Shown here: positions 34,624 to 45,984 of the stretch, in pieces
Position numbering within the stretch: position 1 is the stretch's first letter
How the letters are laid out: each line of letters begins with the position of its first letter
From: Pollenia angustigena
Taxonomy: Eukaryota > Arthropoda > Insecta > Diptera > Polleniidae
Assembly (NCBI GenBank): GCA_930367215.1
Contig: OV884059.1
Location: 15,214,945 to 15,278,944, forward strand
Length of the DNA: 64,000 nt
Direction: 5' to 3'
Position numbers and translations under genes: made by a program
Notes under the pieces: model-generated
The model's input: the letters and a program-made list of their open reading frames with translations, nothing else
Databases searched by the model: none
What the model was told of the DNA's origin: nothing

Positions 34624-35064
34624 TGGCGTTTATATTTGCCAATACTGGCCAGGCAATACATGCAAACATTTTCACTAATACATGCACACTTTTCCAACAG
34701 TCTTGTCTACTGTCTAGCAAATTTTGCAGACAGTTAAATTGGACAGTGATTTGACATTTGCTAACAGTAATCTAAAGTTTTTTTTAGCAAAAGGGGTTTT
34801 CCCTTTTGATTTTTTATATTTAAGTTAAGTTTTATATTTGTTCACACAATATAGTTATTTTAAGCTTTTTTTTAAATTTGTTTAGTTTATACAAAATACG
34901 TTTAGCTGGACTTGCGCTGCAACATTCACGTTTGACATATTTTAAAAAGTGAACTGTCTTAACTACTGTCTGGGCGCCTACGTCACGAAGACAGTTAGTA
35001 GTTTTTTTGGCAACTTATATGTATTTTCTTACTGTCTTGCCAGTACTGTCAAATGTAAACGCTG
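34624..35064. mobile_element. MITE with GGCGTTTAYATTTG termini
   Basis: The left end GCGTTTATATTTGCCAATAC pairs with the right end, reverse complement GCGTTTACATTTGACAGTAC. The interior is rich in ACTGTC/GACAGT boxes. The target duplication is uncertain. Confidence 0.55.
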
Positions 35065-36368
35065 TGTTAGGTATAAACTAATCATGTTAGCGTTTTCCTG
35101 ATGTTTTAAAAAACTTGTAGATACTTTAACATCTCTTTTATAACATGAAATGACGTATAAACTGGACACGGTTTCCGTTAAATCTTAAAATAAAGTTTGA
35201 AAATTTGATTGTAAAAGCTTGAAAACTTATGTTTTTTCTTTCTGACTTCCATATTTTTGGAAATATATCTTTTAAATTACAAAAGGTTTAACTGAATTCG
35301 CATACCATAAATAAAACAAGGTCAATCATTTTAAAATGCAAAATGTTAATGTTAACATTAAATCATTATTCAAAGAATTTTATGAAGTTAATACTTGAAT
35401 AAAAAAATTCTTCCTAATCTATAAACATTTCTACATAAATATGTATATATTTTTCTTTAATTCCTTTTTCTTTTGTAACCAATTACTGCAAATTATTGCC
35501 AACCTCTTTAAGGCTTAAATTTCCAAACAAATTTTGTTAACCAAATGTCATAACAGTGTGATCAATTTGCATTTTTTACAGTTTCGAAATTATTTGCTAT
35601 CATTTGTGGTTTCTTTTACGTTCTTTCTTTCTTTTTTTCTTGTAGAGAGGCAAACACCAATAATTTAGTTTGTGTTATTTAAAATATCTAATCATAATCA
35701 AAACATAATTTCCATTTTTTTTTTTATTTATTACCAACTACCAGCCATATTTGTCTGCATATTCAACTCCTTTTTTTTATTGTTTTTTAATACGTCTGTT
35801 CAAATTTTATGGGGAGGAGCATTTTGATGGGGCTTATGGTGTTATTAAGCATTTTTCAAATGGAACCACTATGACTAACTATAGATATTATTTTTAAATG
35901 CATATGTTTGTATGTGTGTGTACATTAGGCTTGCCAGATCGAAATCGGCAAATAGCTTGGCATACACAAGAAAAACTTGATTTTTCTTGACAATTAAAAA
36001 TTCGGTTAAATTGACAAAAAAGTTTATATTTTTTATACCCTCCAACAAACATACCTAAGTTCGTTTTTTATGTAAGTTTATAATTTTTACAATTCTGATC
36101 TTATAAATAAGGAGTTGATTTAATGATCCCCGTCTATTCATCCGTCAGTTTTTCTGTCCGTGTGTACGTTGAATAACTTGAAATATAAATTCCGCCAGAT
36201 CGGTCCACAAATGGCTGAGATATCTTGCAACAAATTACGACTGCGACTTATTTTTACCAATAAATCTTTAATTTTTAAAGACTTGTTATACTCTATGAAC
36301 TTTATTTTTTAAACTTTCACATAAAATAAACTAACTACCTCTTCTAAATATCACGGTGTTGGTAACCT
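35065..36368. other. AT-rich DNA with a degraded repeat
   Basis: No gene. TATACCCTCCAACAAACATA and a GTCY-type TCCGTCAGTTTTTCTGTCCG zone (about 36,036-36,165) look like a heavily decayed DINE-type element. A strong pyrimidine tract ending TTGTAG (about 35,620-35,645) is an isolated acceptor-like sequence. Confidence 0.4.
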
Positions 36369-36873
36369 TGCAGCCACATGATCAAGTTGTTCTTGATAGT
36401 CTTTTACATATACTGCTTGTCAAAATTTACATAAATTGAAAGCTGTGACGTAGGCTGCACTCAATTTGTAAGCAATTTACTTTCAAGATGTCAACAACAA
36501 CACAATTTATAAAGACAAACTTGTACTCAGCTGTTAAATTGAAAGTAGTGCTAGAAACACAACTGGGACGAACGACGAACTTCGCATAGTACGACGAATT
36601 CGTCGGCAAGAATTCGTTGCGTAATTCGTCAAATGAGACACAATAAGTGCGTAAAAGACTTTTAATCGGATATGTCCTAAAATCCGTATCCACTCGAAAT
36701 GGATTTCCTGTAAGTTTTTTAATTCTTTACAGCTTTCACGATTTATAATAAATAGTAGACTTTGGTATCATACCGCTGTTAGCAAATTTTTGCGAATTTC
36801 CGCTAATTTAGCAATTTTTACCGAATTTTAGCCATTCCTTATATTTAAGGGTCTTTTTTTTTATCAATTTTAT

Positions 36874-38315
36874 GGGCGATTCTATTCTAGACAACTTTTA
36901 ACATCAATTTTCAAATCACACTATTTGACACTTTTTTGATGTCAATTTAAAGTAAAAATCTATAATTAGTATTGTGGTTATTTTGTTGAACTATTTATGG
37001 TTTTTAATCCAAATTTGTAATATTTTTAATTAGGCTTAAGTTCATCAAATTTAATTTTCATTAAATTATTTTTATGAAGAAAGGAATTTTACAACATGAA
37101 AATTAATTAAAATTTACTGATAATTTTTCATTCTTGACTCAATCTGGGCTCGAACCCAGGCGTTTTTACGGACAGGTTACCCTGACATGTTTCGATTGCA
37201 ACCACTCAATCTCCTCAGAGGGCTTGCCGTTTAACACTCGCAGCCATCGACGACTGCTGACGTCATTAGTCAAACATCAATCCTTAAACCAAATTGTATT
37301 TAATCTTTGGTAGATCGAAATTTGCTTTGAATGATTATCTATTTAATTTATTGTACATGTTCTTCCTTTACTTCTGTTTATTCTTACTTTTGTCAAGAAT
37401 TCTTCTTGAAGTTCAAAGTACATATTTTGTTTAGTTTTTTCATTTTTTTGTCTTTCTTTTTCTTGCTGACCTTTTCAGCACAACTTGAAGGACAAATGCA
37501 AACATAGAGCTCGTGCCTTAGCTTTAACAATAATTAGTATTGTGGTTATTTTGTTGAACTATTTATGGTTTTTAATCCAAATTTGTAATATTTTTAATTA
37601 GGCTTAAGTTCATCAAATTTAATTTTCATTTTTGCAACCGAAACATGTCAGGGTAACCTGTCCGTAAAAACGCCTGGGTTCGAGCCCAGATTGAGTCAAG
37701 AATGAAAAATTATCAGTAAATTTTAATTAATTTTCATGTTGTAAAATTCCTTTCTTCATAAAAATAATTTAATGAAAATTAAATTTGATGAACTTAAGCC
37801 TAATTAAAAATAGTAAAAATCTATATTTTATAATAATATAATTTTTTTAGACGTCAGCTTAAATATAAATTTGTTGTGCACTTCGAATCATTAAGATTCA
37901 TAGATTTGGCGCGAACAGAAAATTCATTGCATGTTGCACCCGTCATGGCTTCAAGAGCAAATTTCTTATTATTGGATTATATTTCTCTACGATGTTTGAT
38001 TTGATAATCATCGTTTGATATCTCATCTTTTACAATAAAAAAGAATAATACAATAAAAGTTTAAAAATTAACAGAGTTTTGTGTTTTTGAGGTATGATCT
38101 TATGAAAGTGGGCCGATTTGGTTGCACCCGTTATGCACTTTAAAGCTCTCTCGTGGCTATTTGATCGTTTCATATAAATTCTTGTACATAGATAACAATA
38201 GTATATAAAAATTGTTACCCCTTCTAGAAATAACTTAATTGCAAATGTGTTTCTTTCTATTAGTAAAAGACGTTTAAAGCGTCTAAATGTTGCACCCGTC
38301 CGAATAGAATCGCCC
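36874..38315. mobile_element. MITE family GGGCGATT, copy 2, nested level 3
   Basis: Terminal inverted repeat GGGCGATTCTATTC at both ends. A 4-bp duplication TTAT lies at 36,870-36,873 and 38,316-38,319. Outside the insertion at about 36,967-37,811 it aligns along its length with 18,335-18,910, including the TTGCACCCGTC boxes. Confidence 0.8.
36967..37811. repeat. rearranged SINE-like repeat, nested level 4
   Basis: The sequence AGTAAAAATCTATA occurs at both junctions (36,953-36,966 and about 37,811-37,824), as a 14-bp target duplication would. Inside are a ~540-bp minus-strand copy of the 26,855-27,400 repeat, a second ~95-bp direct copy of its first part (about 37,531-37,629), then a shorter inverted copy containing GGGTTCGAGCCC on the plus strand. 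The head-to-tail plus inverted arrangement suggests template switching or twin priming. Confidence 0.65.
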
Positions 38316-38912
38316 TTATGGCTTTTTTGAAATATTAAAATTTTTTTTTGCGAATTTTTGCCATTTTTGCAAATTTTGTTTTTCCGACATTTTGTTTTCG
38401 TTTTTCACTCATTTAGCGATTTCTAATAAATTTTAGTGTTTGTTTAAAAGTTTGCAATTTTTTCGCGAATTTTAGCCAAGTTCGCAATAGAAGCGAATTA
38501 TTCCCTGTAATTCTTTACAGATTTCACGATTTTTAATAAATATTGAACTTTCCTATCATGCTGCGCTGTCCCTTTCCCAATTTATTCCTCGTTTGTCTGT
38601 GTCAGAAATAGAAATAAACCTATCGCAGAGTTCGTTACGCACGACGAATTTCGGTCTACGCAATGATTGTGTGTACTTTCATATACAACAATGTGTTCTA
38701 TTTCTAGTGACGAATATTCGTTGCGAATAATTCAACGTTCGTCCCAGTTGTGTTTCTAGCATAAAATTGCCAAACAAATGGAAAGGTGAAATTGAAAGCC
38801 ATCTCGTGGTCAATTTAAAAAGTGTGAGAGTGTTAGTAAAAAAAGTAAGAGTGTATTGCACATTAAAAGGAATAGAAAGGCAAAACTTGATTGATTGTGT
38901 GGCCGCCAAGTA

Positions 38913-39480
38913 AAGGAACGCCCACACCATATGAGATAGGAGGACTTAATTTTACTACGATAGTTCGTATAATATCTTAAAATCCAAAATTGCTTTCTCA
39001 AGACAATATTGGTGCTTGAAATCAATGGATTATGGTATAAATGAAAAACAATTCTAGCAATTCAAAATCTAAAATTCCTTTTGATAACAAATTCGCATAA
39101 TTTTTCAACAAACAATCAATATTGTTTGTTTTATCTTGGTTTTTATTAAAAATTTAATGGAAATTGTTCAAAATTCTGGTTTAGCTTGTTTTAGTTTTTC
39201 TTGATTCTTGACACTCATTGAAAAAGCTTAACAATCAAGTTCGTCTGGCAACCCTAATATACATATATGCATAAAGTTGGCTTTAATTTGTGTTTCGGAG
39301 CTTTTTTACCACGGGTAGATTTAAAAGAAATCATTGAGTATATTTTTGGGTCTGCACGACAGCTGTAAAGGTAAATTGTAAATAACTTTCTGTTAAACAG
39401 GGTGTTGACAAAAAAAAAGAAGATATTTCTTAAAGAACAGTATATTAAAGGTTTATCTGGGAGAAATTAAAAGTATTTTA
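38913..39480. other. AT-rich DNA, no gene seen
   Basis: No gene or repeat boundary recognised. Confidence 0.4.
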
Positions 39481-39699
39481 GGCCCGTTTTCACAACTTAC
39501 CGATAGCAAAAGGTAGGATTTTATCGGCCGTATAAAAAGTGTTCCATTATAACAACTTTACTTTAACCTACCAGGTAGGATTAACCTTAATCTACTTTAT
39601 CGCTCACTTAAGGTTAAAGTAAAGTTTTAGTAATGGAACACTTTTTAACGGGCCATTTAAAGTCTACTTTAAGCTATCGGTAAGTTGTGAAAACGGGCC
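39481..39699. mobile_element. PIF/Harbinger-like MITE
   Basis: Perfect terminal inverted repeats of ~26 bp starting GGCCCGTTTTCACAACTTAC. A 3-bp duplication TTA lies at 39,478-39,480 and 39,700-39,702. The interior has paired CTTTACTTTAACCT and AGGTTAAAGTAAAG boxes and GTGTTCCATTA / TAATGGAACAC arms. TTA target and GG terminus fit PIF/Harbinger (Tourist-type). 219 bp, non-coding. Confidence 0.85.
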
Positions 39700-39774
39700 T
39701 TAATATATTGTCAGCTCATTAATGGTTTGGCGCTTGATATACATTGAGATCAGGGCTGCCAGATTTGTTGATCT

Positions 39775-41030
39775 TATCGTAATTTTGACGAATTTTATCC
39801 TAAATTTTTTGTTGAAAGTTCATGTTATCGCAAATTTTTTCTAAATAATTATCGTTTATTTAAATAGTTATCATAAATTGTTTTTCTTAAATTTCGTGGG
39901 AATTAAGCACGAATAACAAAATCTTTTGAAATTAAAATTTTGTATTCCCAAAAATTGAAATTACTTTTTGATAATAAACAGGCAAGTTCACGGCCTAAAA
40001 AACACTTAACTGACAACATCTTTTGTAAGTTGTTGTGTTGTTTTTATTTTGTTTTTCTTAACCTACTTACAACTACAATTAATGTTGAGAGAATTTCAAC
40101 TAATTGTAGTGGGGAATGTAAGATGAGATAAACCCACTGTTGTTTATTGTTGATGTGTTTTGTTTAAGCTTTGATATTGTTACAAGTAGAACTGTTGCTA
40201 TAATTCTTATACGTTTAACAGTTTTATTTGGTTTAATATCTTTAGTTTTTCTAAAATCTTTATGGATGAAGCTTCCTGATGATCTGGCCTAAGCAACCAG
40301 GGATATGCATAGGAATAACTTATCCCATCAACAATAAATTTCAAGTGTTTTTGTCAAGAATAAAAACTGGGAATTAAGCACGAATAACAAAATCTTTTGA
40401 AATTAAAATTTTGTATTCCCAAAAATTGAAATTACTTTTTGATTTCGTGATATCGTTAACTTTTTTAAACATTTTCTTGTTGTCCTTAATTTTTTGTTAA
40501 AATATTTTTTCTTAAATTTCGTGGTACGGTTAATTTCTTTAGAAGACTTCGTGTTATCCTAAATTTTTTGTTGAAATTTTCGTGTTATTGTAAATTTTCT
40601 TTAAATAATTTCGCCTTATCGTTAATATTTTTTTCTTTAATTTCGTGGTATCTTCAATTTTGTTTAGAAATTTTCGTGGTATCCTAGATTTTTTGTTGAA
40701 AGTTCCGTGTTATTGTTTATTTTCTTTAAATAATTATAGTTTATTTAAATAGTTATTGTTAGTAGTTTTTCTTAAATTTCGTGATATCGTTAACGTTCTT
40801 TAAAAATTTTCTTGTCCTTAATTTTTTGTTAAAATTTCCATGTTATTGTTAATTTTTTTAAATAATTTTACGTTATCGTTAATATTTTTTCTTAAATTTC
40901 GTGGTACGGTTAATTTTCTTTAGAAATTTTCGTGTTATCCTAAATTTTTTGTTGAAAGTTACGTGTTGTTAAACATTACGTTTTATCGTTAATTTTCTCC
41001 AAAAAGTTTTGAGATTACATTTAGAATTGA
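39775..41030 (+). repeat. ~30-bp minisatellite array B
   Basis: Degenerate tandem copies of a unit near TTTCGTGTTATCGTTAATTT followed by TCTATAGAAAA-like sequence. Interrupted by the direct-repeat-flanked element at 39,898-40,443, after which the same unit resumes. Confidence 0.8.
39898..40443 (+). mobile_element. retrozyme-like / Penelope-LTR-like element, copy 1
   Basis: A ~76-bp sequence beginning GGGAATTAAGCACGAATAAC is present, almost unchanged, at both ends (39,898-39,973 and 40,369-40,443), 471 bp apart in direct orientation. The element sits inside minisatellite B. Internally CTGATGATCTGG, CCTAAGCAA, CCAGGGATAT (about 40,278-40,310) resembles a hammerhead core, though GAAA is mutated here. 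Related copies lie at 47,279-47,622 (plus) and 53,251-53,833 (minus). No protein is encoded. Confidence 0.6.
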
Positions 41031-42115
41031 ATATATTTAGGATGATTTCGTTATTTCATTAAAGCATTTCCTATTTAGTTTTTTTCATTTATTTCACCCT
41101 GTATTTTTCATGCCATCGTCATCGATAAAGAATATGTGTGATAATAATGACTGATAATAATATGTCAAATTTGAAATTTATGCCGTTACATATTTGTGTC
41201 CATTGTACAGTACAACAACAATATTACAGCACAAAATAAATAAAACTTCCAAAAATTTTAATATGTTTTTTTTTATTTGTATTTATTATTTGTATATTTT
41301 ATCAAAAATTCTCATAATGTTAGAAAAGTAAATATGTACGTATGTATGTATATAACATGAGTAAACAATGGAAGAAGTAGGGAAAATTAAACAAAATCCA
41401 TAATAAATTTTCCAACAACAAAATATGTACATATGTATAATTGGCTAAAGGTTATCAATCGCTGGATGAAGAAAAATCGAAATGGTTATAAATTATAAGT
41501 TGAAAGAAAAAAAAATGGAAAATAAAAAGCCGCTTGAAATAAATAACGAAATTTCAAAACAATTCTTGTTTATTTAGGCAATTATGTATCTAGAAAAAAG
41601 TGATGAAAGAGATAAAAATTCCAAAAAAGCATGTGTTAGCCATGATGTTGAAAAGCTGACATCACATCTGTCAGTTTTGTTCTTGACATTTCATTAAGTT
41701 TTTTATTTAAGTCTTTTTCTTAATAAGCAATTATTTGCATTGAATTTTTTTTCTTATAAATTATTATGTGAAGTGCTGCTTTCCACACTTTTGCTTCCTT
41801 TCTTTTCATTTAAATGCAATTTTTCTTTGTTCCTTTTTTTAAGAAAGAAGCCTTAAATTGCTATTTTGTTTTGCTTTGAAATTAGCTTGAAATATGCATA
41901 TGACTTTAAGAGCAAACTTACAAAAAAAAAACCAAAGAAATAATAACAACTTTAATAACAAAAGAAACATCGAAATTATATGGCAACCAGCTGCTGTCAA
42001 AATATGGAAAGTGGTTCTACAAGATTTTTGAAAACAGAAAAAAAATCGAAATAAACATAACAGGGTTCGAGAAATTGCTATAAAAATATATTAAAAAGAG
42101 ATTAACTGCCTGTTT
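41031..42115. other. AT-rich DNA, no gene seen
   Basis: No supported gene. Short GTATGTAT repeats at about 41,338-41,352 and ACATATGTATA at about 41,428-41,440. Confidence 0.45.
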
Positions 42116-42249
42116 AACGATATCGAACGTCATCGTTGGCATAGAACATTACATTTAAAACAAAAACAAGAACAATGTTCGAATTTTGTTTTTGTTTTAA
42201 ATGTAATTTTCTTTGCGAACGATGACGCTCGATATCGTTAAACAGGCAG
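42116..42249. mobile_element. PIF/Harbinger-like short MITE
   Basis: Almost entirely palindromic. Ends CTGCCTGTTTAACGATATCG in both orientations. Flanking TAA at 42,113-42,115 and 42,250-42,252 gives a 3-bp duplication of TWA type. The inner arms ACATTTAAAACAAAAACA are also inverted. 134 bp. Confidence 0.8.
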
Positions 42250-42298
42250 TAAATTTAAAAAAATTAAAAAAACAAACAATAACGTAACGTTATTCATA

Positions 42299-42718
42299 AG
42301 CCCTATTCACAATCTTGTGCAAATGGTATTGCATCGTAGCATTTGCGAAATTCTATAAATTATTTTAACTCTACACCAACAAAACATACGGCATTGCACT
42401 TGCTACTTAAATTAAATACTTTAAATACTTAAAACCAATAGTTGTTATTTAATTGGCGTATGCAACCCTTAATTGCAAACGACGAATTGCCACTCATTGA
42501 ATTTCACGTTTGTAATCGCAACTTCTTGTGCTTTTTCAGAATAATATGTGATTTCTAGAGAAGCACGAGGTATTATCTTCGATATGCGTGTTTTATGTTT
42601 CGTGCACCTTCATCTTACAACAAGCATTGTAAACTAAGCCAAAGAGATTATATTAATAGAAAATATTTACAATTGCATAACTTTGCAATCTAAAATGCAC
42701 AAGATTGTAAATCGGGCT
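42299..42718. mobile_element. MITE with AGCCCNATTNACAATCTTG termini
   Basis: The left end AGCCCTATTCACAATCTTGT pairs with the right end, reverse complement AGCCCGATTTACAATCTTGT. ATA on both sides (42,296-42,298; 42,719-42,721) could be a 3-bp duplication. Non-coding, with internal TTGCAA boxes. Confidence 0.68.
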
Positions 42719-42959
42719 ATAGTTAACAAGTTTCCTCTGGATTATTTCAAACAGGATAATGATAAGACGCCTATTACAGCAGTCTTACGTATTTAGACGA
42801 AAATGCCTCTCTGATCTTATTATTGCTTGCAAACTTGCAAAAAACAACCACAACTTACCATGACAGGGTTGTATTTTCCTTAAAATACGGACAACTTGTG
42901 TAATAGTGTATCATTATCATGGCCGTTACTAGTTTTTTTAAACTAAAATTTGTATAATA

Positions 42960-44790
42960 CCTGAAATTTTCTGGTTTTTACAATTATTTTTAGAAAATTT
43001 CACGGTATCGTTGAGGTTCTGTAGAAAATGTGGCCAATTTAAAAAATAAAAACAATTTTGCTTAATGTTTAATAGAAAAATTTTAATATTTACTTTAGAA
43101 ATTTTGATTTTTATTTTCTTGTTATCGACAAAACTGTTTGTTATCGTAAATTTTGTACAAAAAATTTTTTATTGTTGCTATTTTTGTTTTAACATCCTCC
43201 TAAAAATTTCTTGTTATTCTTAATTCTCTATAGAAAATTTCTTGTTATCGACAATTTTTTATATTTTTTGTTTAAAATTTCGAGTTATCACAAGTTTTTA
43301 AATTTTTTGTTGAAAATTTTGAGTTATCACAAGTTTTTTTTTAACAAATATCTTGGTATCGATGGTTTTATATGGCAGTTTTCATTTTATCGTTAATAAC
43401 TCCAGGATATTATTTGTTATCGTACATTTTCTGTAGGAAATTATTTGTTAACGTCAATTTTTATTGACAATGTGTCATCTTTAATTTTCTATAGAAAAAT
43501 TTTTGTTGTCGTTAATTGTCTATACACATTTTTTGTTTAAGTTATTTTCTAAAGTAAAATTTCGTATTATTAAAAATTTTCTATAAAAATTTCATGTAAA
43601 AGCAAAATTTCTGTTTGTCATTTTTAATTTTCTATGAAAAATGTCGTGCTATCGTTTGCTGTCCATTGAAAAATTAGTGTTATCGCTAATTTTCTATATA
43701 CAATTTTGTGTTCTCGTTAATTTTCTATAGAAATTTTCGAAATATCGTTTGTTTTATATTTAAAAATTTGTATTATTGTTATTTTCTATAAAAAATTTCG
43801 TGTTATCCATCGAAAAATTGGTGTTTTCGTTCATTTTTTATTTAAAATCTTTGTTACTGTTTAGTTTTAATAGAAAATTTCGTGTTATCGTTAATTTTAT
43901 ATCGACATTTTTGTTATCGTTTGTTTTTTTTTATGAAAAATTTCGTGTTTTCTTTGGTTTTTATATGAAAAAATTGGTGTTATCGTTAGTTTTATATAGA
44001 AAAAAATCGTGCTATCGTTGTTAGTTTTATGTGGAAAATAGCGTGTTATCGTTAGTTTTATATAGAAAAATTTCGTTTGATCGGTTGTTTTATATGGAAA
44101 ATTTCGGGTTATCGGTAGTTTTATATGGAAAATTTTGTGTTATCGTAAGATTTACATAAAAAATTGTTTGTAGTCGTTTGTTTTATATGGAAAAATTGGT
44201 GTTATCGTTAGAACTATATAAAAATTTCGTGTTATTGGTAGTATTATATGGAAAAATTCGTGTTATCGTTAGTATTAGATAAAAAAAATCGTGTTATCGG
44301 TAGTTTTATATGAAATATTTCGTGTTATCTTTAGTTTTATATGGAAAAGTTCGTATTATCGTTAGTATTATAAGAAAAATTTTGTGTTATCGTCAGATTT
44401 ATATAGATAATATCGTGCATTAGTTAGTTTTATATGGAAAAATTCGTGTTATCGTTAGTATTAGATAAAAAAAATCGTGTTATCGGTAGTTCTATATGAA
44501 ATATTTCGTGTTATCATTAGTTTTATATGCAAAAAAATCGTATTATCGTTAGTATTATATAAAAAATTTCGTGTTATCAATAGTTAAGTATGGAAAAGTT
44601 CGTATTATCGTTAGTTTTATATAAAAGAATTGCATGTTATCGCTTGCTTTATATGGATAAAATCGTGTTATCTTTAGTATTATAAGAATAATTTTGTGTT
44701 ATCGTTAGTTTTATATTAAAAAGTTCGTGTTATCGTATTATGTAGATAATTTCGTGATATTGCTAGTTTTTTAAGAAACTTATTAAGTTT
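42960..44790 (+). repeat. ~31-bp minisatellite array C
   Basis: The best preserved array of the family. The unit is near TTTCGTGTTATCGTTAGTTT followed by TATATGGAAAAA, with tens of degenerate copies. Open frames across it (such as 43,211-43,396 and 43,776-44,024) are translations of the repeat, not genes. Homogeneity rises toward 44.0-44.7 kb, suggesting more recent local expansion there. Confidence 0.85.
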
Positions 44791-45759
44791 TGTTTGTTTT
44801 TTATATTTTTTTTTTTTTTTCATTCTGATGATTTCCTATTAAAGAATTTTCGGTTTGTGATTGTTCCTGCTCAAGTTCGAGGTTTTTCTAACCCTGTTTT
44901 GTTAATTCAACGATTTTGTTTTTTTAACCCTACCATTTTTCTGTACTTAAACCTTTATATGCCCAGCACCTTAAGTGGTAGCACTCTTTAAAAAAAAAAA
45001 TCTTAAAGACGCAAAAGATGAGAACAATAAACAGCCTTAAGGAATTTATCGAAAACAATAACAATTTTAAACAATTTTGCAAGTAAAGGGCGTTTTTGTT
45101 GTAATGAATTTTATTTTTTGTTTGTTTTTTTTTTTTAATACAAAAGAATTTTTTTGAGAAATCCTTAAAAAAAGCCTTAACAAAATTCTTGATAATAACA
45201 AGTATTTAGAAAAAGGCCATGAACTTACGTTTTATTTTTCTGTGATTTATTTTCAAATAATAAATAATTTTAATAGAGAAATTAAATATTTTTTCTTATG
45301 CATACATTTACTTTTGTTTCACTTGATTTAAATTGATTTCAAGTTAAAATTTTTTTTAGTATTCCGGTCAGGCATTTAAAATTTCTAATGAAATTTTGAA
45401 AATATTTTTAAATTCATGAACAATCAAATATATATTTTTATTTATATAGAAAATTTATTTTGGTAATTTTGAATAACTTTCAGGTTGGTCATTAACCTGC
45501 CGCAGTGTTTATTAGTTTTAAAGCGATTTCGGGCCATATTTGTTAAGCATATTTATTTATTCATTTTTTGTTTTTGAAAGTTTGATTAGTTTTTTTCTTC
45601 TTTATCTTTGGTTTGTTGTTGCCTTTTCTAGGAGGGGAAGTTTGTTTTTGAATATACGATTTAAAATATTTTTTTTTTTTTTTAATATTGATATGGGTCA
45701 AAATTGTTAGTAAAACTTAACGGTTAATTTACTTTATTTTTTTATTTTATTAAAATTGA
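44791..45759. other. AT-rich DNA, probable host intron sequence
   Basis: No gene or repeat boundary recognised. It leads into the splice-like site at 45,800. Confidence 0.4.
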
Positions 45760-45765
45760 CAAATG

Positions 45766-45806
45766 ACTAATCTATTTTAAATATTTTTTTTTATTTGCAG
45801 GTATGT
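45766..45806 (+). promoter_or_regulatory. candidate recursive splice site 2
   Basis: CTAAT (about 45,769-45,773) precedes a T-rich tract ending ATTTGCAG at 45,800. GTATGT (45,801-45,806) follows immediately. The 15 bases TTTGCAGGTATGTTC are identical to site 1 at 32.8 kb, and both sites are on the plus strand about 13 kb apart. Confidence 0.5.
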
Positions 45807-45848
45807 TCATTTTTGTTCAGTAAGTTAAAATTTTAGAAAAATAATAAT

Positions 45849-45885
45849 TAAGCAGGGCACATCCGAATCTAGCACTCCAATTTCC
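45849..45885 (-). mobile_element. DINE-type 5' end remnant
   Basis: On the minus strand GGAGTGCTAGATTCGGATGT matches the DINE start (GAGTGCTATATTCGGCTGTG at 50,969). Only the end is recognisable. Confidence 0.45.
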
Positions 45886-45984
45886 AACATATTCCAACAG
45901 AGAGTTGAAATATTTAAGAAGAGGACTTTTAATAGGGCCTATAATAAATTAAACTGCTTTACAAATTTTTAATTTGGAAAAGTA

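Larger units (their letters stand above)
36549..38761. mobile_element. MITE with TGCTAGAAACAC termini, nested level 2
   Basis: Perfect 26-bp terminal inverted repeats starting TGCTAGAAACACAACTGGGA. It is inserted at a position that is intact in copy 1 at 17.5 kb. The duplicated target is probably TA. Subterminal boxes ACGACGAATT and GACGAATATTCG recur, and an internal near-repeat (TCTTTACAGCTTTCACGATT, about 36,724, and its relative at about 38,510) is present. It is itself invaded at 36,874-38,315. Confidence 0.78.
36369..38912. mobile_element. MITE with GGCCACACG termini, copy 2 (interrupted)
   Basis: Inverted-orientation copy of 17,390-17,702. Its left part (36,369-36,547) and right part (38,762-38,912) match that copy continuously once the insertion 36,549-38,761 is removed. 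Ends CAGCCACATGATCAAGTTG and, reverse complemented, GGCGGCCACACAATCAATCA. It is the outermost layer of a four-deep nest. Confidence 0.7.

Noticed and set aside
35610..35650. Splice acceptor of a host exon (pyrimidine tract then TAG)
   Set aside because: The following bases give no long open frame or recognisable protein, and no donor is evident.
43211..44024. Open frames of 61 and 82 codons in array C read as small membrane proteins
   Set aside because: They are translations of the ~31-bp minisatellite, so hydrophobic Phe/Leu/Tyr repeats follow from the unit composition. No start context or conserved motif.
42960..44790. CRISPR-like array
   Set aside because: Units are directly adjacent and all degenerate. 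There are no unique spacers and the DNA is eukaryotic.
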